The notes under the pieces are model-generated. The model was given only the letters and a program-made list of their open reading frames with translations. It was not told the DNA's origin and made no database searches. From assembly GCA_023846275.1 (NCBI GenBank), contig CM043874.1:31097630-31161629 (forward strand): a stretch of 64,000 nucleotides of DNA, read 5' to 3'. Position numbers and translations under genes: made by a program. Positions 12,701-23,190 of the stretch are shown piece by piece. How positions within the stretch are numbered: the stretch's first letter is position 1; each line of letters starts with the position of its first letter. Source of the stretch: Vanilla planifolia (taxonomy: Eukaryota; Streptophyta; Magnoliopsida; Asparagales; Orchidaceae).

Positions 12701-13480
12701 TATAAAATAAATATTTTATTTTTATTTTGTTTTGGATGTATTAGATTGTCCTTTTGAAAGAGATGAGGTGAAAAATTTGTGGATTTTGAAATAATAAGGG
12801 CTTTATTGGGGCAAACTAAATTTTATAACTAGTTTTGGTGTGGAGTATAGAGAAATGCTAGGTTTGCATTTATTGTTGAATAAGGAAAAGATTGTGTGAT
12901 ATTCTATCAATTAGGTAATATAGAGAGCTTCTTCTGATGTTTTTGGATCATGAAGTTCAACTTCTTTCCTAATTTTTTTGTCAAGTATCTAAAGTGAATT
13001 TATTAACAAGTTGTCAATCATTATCACAACAATATGTCTAAGAAAATAATTCTTTAAATTGATTCAAATAGTGAGTTAGTCTTTATTTCAATGATAAAAA
13101 TTAACGACCAAGTTTCTTGTCACGATGTCTTGTGCAATATTTTGTCTTTAAGATTTCTTTCATTTTTACCTATGTCATAACTCATCAACCAATTTGTTCT
13201 TCCTTAAAGAGTATATTAATCTAATAAATTTTTGTATGACCAGTATGTTTTATTTTTTACAAAGATAATATTTTGGTTATCATACATTTTTCACCGCTCA
13301 AAAAAATTTTTCATTTGGATTAGATAATCAAGGATTTTATTGGGTGATGAATCCATCAAAAGTTGGTGCTTCAACTTTGACATTCTTTTGTATTTTTAAA
13401 TCAAGATCTTTTAACTGAGTTCTATATTCATGGTCCTTTCTTGAAATGTATTCTCTATGTTGGTTAGTTATATCCCCATA
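9747..13480 (-). mobile_element. Reina-like Ty3/gypsy element lacking the integrase core
   Basis: Minus-strand order: gag 'NVKVEAPTFDGF' at about 13390-13350; RT 'MIVYLDDILIY' at 11340-11306 with both catalytic Asp kept; 'PILHLPNFNIIFEFFCDAS' RT/RNase H junction at 10935-10878; RNase H 'ALKYINSQQNLN' followed by 'NKFVDALSRT' at about 10690-10560; integrase C-terminal 'GANSCVLELPLNVFIHPIF' at about 10125-10065. Only about 230 bp separates the RNase H end (10477) from the integrase C-terminus (10249). The zinc-binding and DDE domains are therefore missing. Three fairly long open stretches survive (10477-10746, 10766-10948, 10004-10249), so this copy is less decayed than its neighbours. The protein motifs fit the Reina/chromovirus clade. 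A run of GGA triplets at about 10007-10030 encodes Gly/Glu. Confidence 0.8.
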
Positions 13481-14232
13481 AGTATGTCACCCTAATGAGA
13501 TTAAGGTAAACTTTTAGGACTCTAGTGTAAGTGTAAGGCTTGCACTTGATTTGAAAGTTGAAGGATCATTTTTGTTAAAACATTGAATACTTTATTTTTC
13601 ATTTTTTAATTTGATCCATTCTAAGGTTTGCAGCTTGTTCTAGGTTTTCTAATTATTTCATAATTATTTATTTAGGAAGTATTTTTATACAAAATTAAAT
13701 TTAAGTAATTGACAATGATAAAAAAGCAAACTTATGCAATAAAAGATGCAATCTAAGAATCCAAAATAGCAATGAGATGATGCTTGAAAAAAATTTTGAA
13801 TTCAGATTTTTCTTTTTTTAAAAGAAAGCAAGTAACTTAGAGTAAACAAAGCAAGTAAACCTCAATAGTAATCAAATTGCTCCCTTTATTTGTTCAATTT
13901 AAGTTTCCATGCAATAATTAGTATTTAATAAATGGGGTAACAAAGTGCCACACTCCCTTCCAAGTGAACACTCAATATGGTTAAGTGTGTGTTTCAAGGT
14001 AATTGTGTTGGTTAAAAATGTAGATTTTTTTACTATATTGAACAAAAATCATTTGCTCACATAATTGCAACTAAAAATGTTAGTCTTGTCTTTATAAAAT
14101 TGGAACTCAAACAGCAATAAAAGAAGAATAATGGAAAGGCAAGATCATACCTTGATTGATGTTTAATAAAGAGCAAAATACTAATTATGAAGCCTTGTAA
14201 TGTTCTCCAAACTTTTAAATACCTTCATAGAA
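13481..14232 (-). other. Leader or LTR-like sequence upstream of the Reina-like element
   Basis: This is non-coding and AT-rich. Its position suggests 5' leader and 5' LTR of the minus-strand element, but I could not align it to 9150-9746. The insertion of the plus-strand copia element probably disrupted its right edge near 14233. Confidence 0.3.
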
Positions 14233-14338
14233 GTTCTTTTAGAGATTTTCTTAAGCTTTATTAAAAGTTATTTTAAAATATTTTTTCATAAATTAAATTT
14301 TTATTTCTAGAAATTAACCCTTCTCTTGTTGAACTACA
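14233..14338 (+). mobile_element. 5' LTR stub of the copia element
   Basis: About 14255-14338 aligns with 21300-21396, the end of the 3' LTR: the 'gctttattaaaa...ttattttaaaatatttt...cataaattaaatttttatt' segment and the shared GAACTACA end. The remaining ~2.2 kb of the expected 5' LTR is absent. The element was therefore truncated after insertion. Confidence 0.6.
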
Positions 14339-14419
14339 ATGTGAGGTCTCTTTCTATTGAGAAGAAATTCTTGGGAAAATCAATTGCTTAAATTGATTCT
14401 TCAATGAGATTGGATGAAT

Positions 14420-17400
14420 GTGCATTTGCTAATAAGCCACCACTCTTTGTGGTAATTATTATCTCTAATGAAAGACTAAAAAGGCTAATCATTTAAAATT
14501 CATTAATAAAGAAATGTGAGAATTAATATAAGCTACGTTTTGATTTTTTTACTAAAGAAAACACATAAGATATTTTAGTACCTAGACCTTTTAGTAAAAT
14601 GGATGAAAATAAAAAATATGATACACAATTAAATTATAGGGTTATAAATATTTTACATTATATTTTGAATACTATAAAATTTAATAGAACTATGAATTTA
14701 GAAACAACTTATAAATTTTGGCATAAAATAAAGATAATGTATGAAAGTATCTAATTAAGAAAGATAAAATAAACATGATGACACATGAATATAAGTTATT
14801 TAAGATGCTTTCAAATGAGCTCATTAATGATATGTTTACAAGTTTTACTAATATTACTAATAGACTTGCTAGTTTAGAAAAATCAATTTCTATGAATGAA
14901 TAAGTGAAAAAAATTCTTAGAATCTTACCAAAGAAGTATGGTACATTGGCTACTATTATCAAGACAACTAAGAAATTTTTACTATGACATTTGAGTACTT
15001 GATGGTTGAGCTCAAAACTAATGAGTTAGAAATAAAGAAGAGAAGAGAAGAAAAAGATTTGATTGAAAGAACAAAATAAAGAGGAAAGGGTAGACAACGA
15101 CAATGAAGATAGAAGAAGGCACTTCATAAGAGGATTTCATTGATGAAGATGGTATTGATTTAATATTTAAAGGTTTATTTAAACTTCTTAGAGTTTTAGA
15201 AAAATGTAGAATTCAATGGTCTAAAAGAAGGGTAAGAAGGAAAGGGGAGACTATTTTCCATGAAAGTAGTAAAGCAAGACATGTCAAACCAATATGTCTA
15301 ATCATGTAAGAAAGAGTAGAAAAGGAAAAGAATAAAATGAAAAGTTAGATGATAAAGAAGAAAGCATTGAAAATAGCTTGGAGTAAATTAGAAGAGACCT
15401 AAACAAGTGAAGAAAAAGATAATAATGAAGGGCTCTTTTGCAAGATAGCTAGAAAAGAAGAAGGAGAAGAGAGTGCATCTTCAAGTGAGGAAGACGTGAT
15501 TACTCAAATAAAAAATAAGCTCAATAATTACTTAATGTTATTAAAAAATAAGACATTTTTTGTAAAAAAAAATATAAGATATTAAAAGATAAACATTATG
15601 AATATATAAGTCTTTATGATCAACTTAAAAATAAGGTTAACACCTATCTAGAGAATATGAAAATAGTCATTGATGATTCAATACAAAAAGTTAATGAGCA
15701 TGCATCTCAAGTTAAGGAATTCAATGATTTTACATCATAGCACATTATTTGTTCACTTTTAAAGGGAAACCTAATTAATATAAAAATCTTTATTATAAAT
15801 AAATTTTATGTGCATAGGAATGTTAACATTTTAAATGGTTATAATAATAAACTTACAATCCATTGTTGCATGCTTCTCGATCACACTTCATATGCATGTA
15901 GAATTAGAAATAATAGAATATACTTATGCATGGGTAGTGGAGGTTACTAATAGCTTAACTACTCTTAAATATACTAGACCCAAAATGGTTTATGTTCTTA
16001 AACCTAACAATTAATTTATGAGAATAAGCATGTCTTCTTTCTAAGGTCAAAGAAGATGTGTGATTCTTAGATAGTGGATAATCAAGACACATGATAAGAA
16101 ACATCAAGTTATTAACCCAACTAAAGGCCTACAATGAAGGATTAGTGCTTAGTGATAATTAAAAATATATATATTAAAGGAATAAGTATTGTTGGAAATT
16201 TTATATTTTCAATTACTAAAGTTTTATTTGTTCAAGACTTAAAATATTATATACTTACTATAAGTCAACTTTTTTATAGTATTTTTAGCATTTCATTTGA
16301 TATTATTATATATAAAATTAGTAAAAATAAAGATGTAGTAATTATTGCACCTAAAAAATAATACTTATTTTCTTGATTTGAAAATCACAAATAATTCTCA
16401 AATAAAATATTTTACATCAAATTCTAGTGACTAAAATTTGTGACATAAGAGAAGTTTTCATGCTAGTACATATATGTTAAGGAAAATGATTAAACATAAC
16501 ATAGTAAGAGGCTTACCTAAATTGACCTTTGATGATGATTTTGTTTATGGACCACGTAATTTAAGTAAAACAAATTTAGTTTTAAACTAAGAAGGATGTA
16601 ACTTTTAAAAAGATTTTGGAACTTTCACATGTATATTGTTTAGACCTATACAATTCATGATCTTTAGAGGTAAAAAATATGGATTAATTATAACAGATGA
16701 CTATTCTAGGTATACATGGAATCTTAAGAAAAAAAGAGTAAATTATGTAAATATTTTAAATATTGATAACGAAATTATGAAATAAGTTAATTCATAACTT
16801 AATTATGATTAGAAGTGATAATGAAGGAGAATTTAAAATTGATAAATTTATTAAATATTATAAAAATGATAGAATTTCTCATATATTTGGTACCTAAAAC
16901 TTCACAACAAAATGGCATAATAGAGAAGAAAATTAGAATTTTATTAGATTTAGTTAGAAGAATGTTGAATGAGTATGATGTACCTAAATTCTTTTAGACA
17001 TTAGATATGCTTATAGTTTGTTATGTTTTAAATAGCATAATTTCTAGGCCAAATTAAAATAAATTATCATTTGAACTAATATATAATAAGAAATTAAAGG
17101 TTGCTCATTTAAATGTACTTGGTTATAGATATTATATTTTAAATAATGAAAAGAGAAAACTAGAAAAATTTGATCTAAAAATAGATGAAAGAAATCTTTT
17201 GAGCTAGTCATTTAGTTAGGAGCTTATAATAAATCACTAATCAAGTAGCACAATCCATATATGTAAATATTAATGAATCAATTCCAACCAAACAAAATAA
17301 TATAAACATAGATGATGAAAAAATAGAATTTAAAAAATTAATTTTAAAAGATTCAAATGAATTAAATAAGAAAAAAATAGTTAAAGAAAATATAATTCTT

Positions 17401-18960
17401 AAAACCTTAAAATTTAATAAGTGTCATTCTAAAGATAAATTAGTAAGAGAAATTATAGATTACATTAAAACTAGATATTATCATAATCATTTTACTTTTT
17501 ATAAAATTTTTCAAACCAAACTTAATAAAAGATTCCTTAAATAATGAATTTTGGGTAATAACTATGAGTAGAGAGTTAAGTCAATTTGAAAAGAATTACT
17601 TGTGTGAGTTAATCCCTAGTTCACTAGATAAAAGTATAACTAGAACAAAATGGGTCTACTAGATGAAAATGAAAATATAATTAAAAATAAAATAAGATTA
17701 GTTGTGAAGGGTTGCAATCAAATTAAAGGTATAGATATTAAAAAACTTTTGCACTAATAGTAAGACTTGAGATAGTAACAATTTTCTTAGCTTATGCTTG
17801 CTACAATAATTTCAAACTATATCAAATGATTATTAAAACAACAATTTTAAATGGTTATATAAAAGAATAAGTTTACATTAAACAACTCCCATTATTTTAA
17901 GTTTATGATAAATTATATCACATATATAAATTAAATTAAGATCTATATAGGCTTAAGTAAGCACCTAAAGTTTGGTACGACAGACTATATAGTTTTTTAT
18001 TTTTAAATAATTTTATAAGAGACAAAATAGATAACATATTATTTATAAAAAAAGAAAGAAGAATTCCAACTTATATGTCAAATTTGTGTAGATAGCAAGT
18101 GTTTAGAGCTTGTAATGAACACTTATGTAAAGAGTTTTTAGATTTAATAAAAAAAGAATTTAAAACAAGTTTAATGGGCAAGTTAACTTTCTTTTTAGGT
18201 CTTTAAGTTAAATAAACTTCAAATACAATTTTTATATCACAAACCAATTATACTTCAAAATTATTAAAGAAATATGGTTTCATGAATGTTAAACCTAAAA
18301 ACACACCTATGGCCACTAACACACATTTATATATAGATTAAAAAGAAAAATTAGAGATACTAAAATGTATAAATGTCTAATTGGTTCATTTTTATATCTT
18401 AGAAGTAGACTTGGTATAATCTACAATATTTATGTGTGGGTGTTTGGTTTCAAGCTTGTCCTAAAGAATCTCATTTAATAGTAGTAAAACACATTTTCAG
18501 ATCCATAGCCATAAATAGTAAATTAAGATTTTTTATTTCTAAAAGATAATGTAAAATTTCAATTAAGAGCATTCTTAGATGCAAATTTTGTTGAAAGTAG
18601 AACAGATGGAAAAGGAACAAGTAAAATATGCCAATTTCTAAAAAATTCTCTTATTTAATGTAGTAAGAAATAATATTATATTACACAATCTACTACAAAA
18701 TCAAAATATATAACTACAACTAGGAGATTATGGTGTTACAATAGGAAAAGTTTTTACTTATTGTGACAATATAAGTGCAATAAGTTTAATTAAAAATATA
18801 ATAAACCATTCTAGAACAAAACATATAGAAATCAGATATCATTTTATAAGAAAGTATATTGAACTTAATCATGTTTCATTAAAATTTATGCCTACTCTCC
18901 TTAGGTTGTGAATAATTTACAAAACTTAGATTAAATTTAGTAGTGTTAAATTGATTTTAT
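14420..18960 (+). pseudogene. Degenerate copia gag-pol of the 14-21 kb element
   Basis: Gag starts near 14430 ('NKPPLF'). At about 14625-14760 it reads 'QLNYRVINILHYILN' then 'FWHKIKIMYES', the usual 'AQLNAK..NILYCAL' and 'IWDKLEVTHEG' blocks. A degenerate zinc knuckle lies near 15270. Protease 'LDSG.SRHM' is at about 16065-16095. Integrase 'IRSDNEGEF' is at 16806-16835, followed by 'TSQQNGIIEKK'. RT begins with 'TKWVY' at 17645, and 'LYRLK.APKVWYDRLY' is at about 17942-17990. The catalytic pair near 18088 reads Asp-Ser instead of Asp-Asp. RNase H 'HSRTKHIEIR.HFIR' is at about 18805-18855. Many stops prevent translation. Confidence 0.8.
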
Positions 18961-18965
18961 TGATA

Positions 18966-19080
18966 ACAAAAAGGGGGAGAGAATAGAAATTGAAAGATAA
19001 TAGGGAGACCTAATCATGTCATGCCATAGTTTATATATTTATCTATTTCATTATAGGTTTTATCATCATCAAAAAGGGCA
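18966..19080 (+). promoter_or_regulatory. Two polypurine tracts before the 3' LTR
   Basis: AAAAAGGGGGAGAG at about 18969-18983 and a second AAAAAGGGCA at 19071-19080 lie in the ~110 bp before the proposed LTR start at 19089. Multiplied polypurine tracts are a known hallmark of Sirevirus elements. Plus-strand DNA synthesis would prime here. Confidence 0.55.
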
Positions 19081-19124
19081 AATTATTATGTTATTAACAC
19101 TTAGTCATGATGTTTTATTTAATG

Positions 19125-20055
19125 ATAATAAACTCTAAGTATTTTTAATAAATTTGTTGAATGAATTGTTAGATTTTAGAGAGTCGATACTCATAGTCAT
19201 GGGAAAACTTAAAGAAAAAGAGAAGTAAACATCAAATTTCATGAATATCATCTTGGTTGAAGTGGTAAACCACTAAGAGATTCCTTTTAAGCTTAATTTT
19301 AGACATTTCACTTTTATTTTGATTAAAATATCAAACTTGATAAAAATCAACCTTATAAGACACAAAATTTAAATTTCATTTAAATTAACCATCCTAGAAA
19401 ATCTTGGGACTAAAGCATTGATCATCTTACCTTGACCATCTCAAGAATTATTTGATCTTGGTAATAGCATTAGAAATCCTCTTTTAATAATTTATTATAA
19501 AAAATATTATAATTATTATAATTAATTAGTAAAGAAATAATAGTAATATTAATAATAATTAAAATAAAAATTAAAAAATTTCTAGTTAGCTTAGACTTAA
19601 ATCTAAAGTCTTGGGTCATATCACAACACTCGAATCTAATTCACTACAATAATTAGGTTTAATAAAAACAAATCTTAAGTATTTTTAAGAAATTTGTTTA
19701 AGTGAATTTTTATATTTTAGATAAGTGATGCTTGCATTCATGGGAGAACTTAAGGAGAAGAAGTAAATATCAAATCCAATGAAGATTGCCTTAGTTAGAG
19801 TGAAAGATCACTAAGAGATTTCTTTTAAGTTTAATTTTAAGTATTTTATTTTCAGCTTGGTTTGAATGTTAAGATTGATCAAAATTATGCTTGTTACAAA
19901 AATCAAATTTTAGTCATATATAATAAATTAGTAAATAATATTATTATTAATAAAAATTAAAATACAATAAAAAAATTTATTTCTAGTATTTTTAGATCTA
20001 AATCCAAAGTTTGGGTTAAATAACAATGCTTGAACCTGTTTCTCTACAATAATCG
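19125..20055 (+). repeat. Tandem duplication inside the copia 3' LTR
   Basis: The segment starting CTAAGTATTTTTAATAAATT at about 19135 recurs from about 19672 (CTTAAGTATTTTTAAGAAAT). Both copies continue through the 'gggagaacttaa.gagaa.aagtaaa.atcaaat' and 'cactaagagatt.cttttaag.ttaatttta' phrases. The first copy is ~530 bp. The second is shorter, with an internal deletion, and rejoins near 20000 ('aaatc.aaagt.ttgggt'). They are clearly diverged. Confidence 0.7.
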
Positions 20056-20700
20056 TATAAAAACACAATTAATGAATGCATATTTAATAGTGTCAAATTG
20101 AGCATTACTCCCCAATCCATTTATCAATCATTATCAAATCACTGGCAGCATAGGTCAAGATTTCTTAACTGAACCAAGAGGTAGCTAACCATAATAGATC
20201 AGAGAGGTCTAAGAAAACACTTATAAAGCCATAAGAATACATCATTTAGGTGATGTAGGACTAAAACAAGTATTCTTTTTTGCATGGGTGACTTGAACTA
20301 TAGGAGTAGTTTATGCCATTTGATCACACTTTTTTGTAATTGTATGATTGTCATCTCACCCATCTTTTTAACCATGCTAATTTAATCAACCATCTAATTA
20401 TGCAAATTCATAATTGCATGGTCCACATTTAATCCATGACTAAAATCAAGATCTAGCCATCCAATCATTATTAAGATCTAACGATCCAAATTAAATCTTC
20501 TTTTCTAAACAACTCTAATTTAAATTTAGTCATTCAATCACATAGTTTTTGTGATCAAATAATTAAGAAACTCTCTACGTAAGACTACTTTAGCCATTAT
20601 TACTAGCAATTAGAATACTTATTTAAATAATAATTTTCTAATTAAAAACTTATGTCAATGAATTTTTTAATTAAAAAAATAGCTATCATTAGAAAATATT

Positions 20701-20708
20701 TATAAATA
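20701..20708 (+). promoter_or_regulatory. TATA box-like element in the copia LTR
   Basis: TATAAATA occurs inside the 3' LTR. The same position relative to the downstream 'ttgttgaa/ttaacaat' phrase is seen in the LTRs of the 30.8-39.4 kb copia (38761 and, mutated, 32053). This fits an LTR RNA polymerase II promoter. Confidence 0.45.
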
Positions 20709-21399
20709 GGAGAATTGTTGAATGTAATAAATTAATAAAATTTTAACAAAATCTGAAGAAAACTTTTCAAGTCATGACATTAAAGCTATTAATAGCTAGT
20801 GCTCGTTACAACTTCCTTATGCTGCATCCTTCATTATCGAACTCCAAATTCTACCCATTTTTTCCAAATTAGTTAAGCTCTCATTTTTTAACTGATTAAA
20901 TCAAAACACTTGTATCTTATTGTGTATTTCATCAAGCATAAGAAACTTGTTTGTATTAAATACAAGTTTATATCCTTACTTTCTTTTCCTCTTTTTGCTA
21001 ATCTTATTTTATTATAAGACATTATCCTTATCTTTCTCTATTTCATTGTTGTGAGAGTTTAGCCTACTCATCTTTTGATGAAAGGTTTATATTGATTATT
21101 TCTTTCTTGTATGATTTTTATCGAGGGTGGTGTAAGCTTGATTTTAGGACAAATCACCTAAAAATTATTAGTATATATTTTTAATTTTTGTTGATTTTTT
21201 ATTACACAATTTTTATAAAAATGTATTATTAAAATAAAATTAATGTATTTTAAAATAAAACTAAAATTTACATAAAATTGGATTTAAGAACTTGCTTGAG
21301 CTTTATTAAAAATTATTTTAAAATATTTTCTTTAAATATTTTTCTATAAATTAAATTTTTATTCCTAATAATTCATCTCATTCTTATTGAACTACACTT

Positions 21400-21660
21400 C
21401 ATAAAAGACCACAATAAAAGATATTCAAAGCCTTTGCATTGAGTTGAACATTATGTTTCTTATATAAAGTAACTCACTCAAAAGCTTTTTAACCAGGACT
21501 GAACCACCTTCTTAGTAAGAAAATCAAAGCTATTTTCATCTAATTCCCAATTATCTAAATCTACTAACTTAAGAAAGATATACATTAAGCATTCCCAATA
21601 TAAATATAAATCACCTTTAAAAAGAAGTGGACAAATTGAAGAAGCCCCTTCCTTATGGAT
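21400..21660 (-). mobile_element. Fragment of a second copia gag, opposite orientation
   Basis: On the minus strand from 21660 the reading is 'CPLLFKGDLYLYWECLMYIF', the N-terminal gag pattern 'PPLFDGxNYxYWKxRM'. 'VDLDNWEL' and, near 21460, 'FNSMQRL' with a frameshifted 'AKALNIFYCGL' follow, again as in Sirevirus gag. The fragment is cut at 21397 exactly where the plus-strand copia LTR ends. It may be the host into which that element inserted; no continuation was found left of 14233. Confidence 0.6.
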
Positions 21661-21739
21661 AACATGACATTATATGTTGTGAGATATCAAGAGATCTTAT
21701 CAAGACATCCTAAGCTCATGACAATATCACATTCATCTC

Positions 21740-23190
21740 TAAATCTACACAATGCCAAAGGCATAATATTTAACTAGCATCATTATATTGAACATAAAAA
21801 TATTTATTTTGAGTATACAACTTACCTAAAATCAAAGAATTATTTGATTAATTTATTTCCCACACTCCTTCCCTTCATACCATTATACATGGAGCACATA
21901 TTATTTTTTTATTATATATTTAATTCATAATGTGCATTATAATGCATCTATATTTATTTCCACATCATTACAATATTTAATATATTCAATTTCATCTATT
22001 AAGCCTTAGTGGACCCATTAGACTATAAACAATGTATTTTTTTTTGGATTATTTATAACCCTATCATGTAGTCTTATCCATTTCATCAAACCTCTAATGT
22101 GCATCTAATAAACATCAAATACATCTAATCACTTTATCCAATACTTTGTTTGATTACTCCTATGTCCCGATCAGACTATTGAAAGTCTTTGTTATACTAT
22201 TTACAATGAATGTTCATTAGATCATTTGACATGGTTCCAAAGGAGACTTAGGACCCTTTTTTATCAAAATTCATAAACTCTTCGATTCCTTCTTTGAACT
22301 TCTTGATACCTCATTAGACGATCATTAGATCATTCGATGAGCATCCAATAAAGGCTTTAGACTCATTTTTATTATTATTAGACATCCAATCAATCAAATG
22401 AATCATCTGATCACCACATAGAGTAACCAATTTCTTTTTCAAATTATGCCCATTACTTACAAAACTTTCATACAAATCTCAATAGCTTCATCAATCTACA
22501 TTACAAGTTTTTTCTACTTTCAACATAATTCCATTACATGCATAAAGATGTGAATCTCTACAAGATCCTATGGAATCAACATAAGGAAAACTAACATAGC
22601 TTTATGAACTAGGTCCCTCATAATTTCTTTGTAGATTTTGTCCCTTTCCTTAATCCCCAAGATTTCTTCTTCATGAATTCTTCTTTCTTTTTTAATAACC
22701 CTAAGGAATGGGAACTAATCTCATCTACTTTCTCTCTCATTATCAAGCTAGCTACTTAATATTTATCAATGGATTTTTAATATATACTTTAGTTTAAATA
22801 TTATAAATGTTAATGTCCTTTGTATTTTTTATATCAAGCAACTTCAAAAATTGGTTGGACAAATTTTATTACAAGCTACTTATGTAGTTTTTCAATTTGA
22901 TAACTTTCGAACGTAGTTTAGCATTCATCATCATTTTTTCTTATGAGATTATCACATTAATAAATACAAATATTTCTTTAACAAGCTTCCACCTTTAGTT
23001 TCATCATCAAATTGTTTTTAGTCTCATTGAACTTACCATCAGTAGATTCATTGTATTTTATTTTATTTTGTAGTATTTAATATTTTTCTACTTCCTTTAG
23101 GTGCCCTGTTCTTGTCAAACTGCACCCATTTTGGACATTTTTGACATTTCATTTTTTTCAAAATTACAAATACAATGACATTTTGTAACA
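21740..23190 (-). mobile_element. 3' LTR of the minus-strand gypsy at 23-27.6 kb
   Basis: This aligns with the LTR at 27640-29627. The 'aaaggcataatatt.aa...tta.ctta' phrase at 21768 matches 28743, 'ctatttatcaatg' at 22759 matches 29212, and 'cccattttggac.tttttgacatt' at 23127 matches 29571. The lower part of the LTR, equivalent to 27640-28700, is missing or unrecognisable. The upper boundary near 23190 carries TGTTACAAAATG on the minus strand. Confidence 0.65.

Larger units (their letters stand above)
14233..21396 (+). mobile_element. Sirevirus-type Ty1/copia element with truncated 5' LTR
   Basis: Parts in order: 5' LTR stub (about 14233-14338), gag and pol (14420-18960), polypurine tracts (18971, 19071), and 3' LTR (about 19089-21396). 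The stub matches the last ~110 bp of the 3' LTR, both ending GAACTACA. Copia order (protease, integrase, RT, RNase H) together with the gag type and repeated polypurine tracts points to the Sirevirus lineage. The whole element is inactive, with stops in all domains. A minus-strand copia gag fragment directly abuts its right end at 21397. Confidence 0.75.
19089..21396 (+). mobile_element. 3' LTR (~2.3 kb) of the copia element
   Basis: The right end at 21396 is fixed by similarity to the 5' stub. The left end at about 19089 (TGTTATTAAC) is a proposal based on the polypurine tract and on TGT/ACA ends. It contains an internal tandem duplication (19125-20055) and a TATA-like promoter at 20701. Its middle part (20330-20600) shares phrases such as GATCTAACGATCCAAATTAAAT with the LTRs of the 30.8-39.4 kb copia, so the two families are related. 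Confidence 0.6.
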
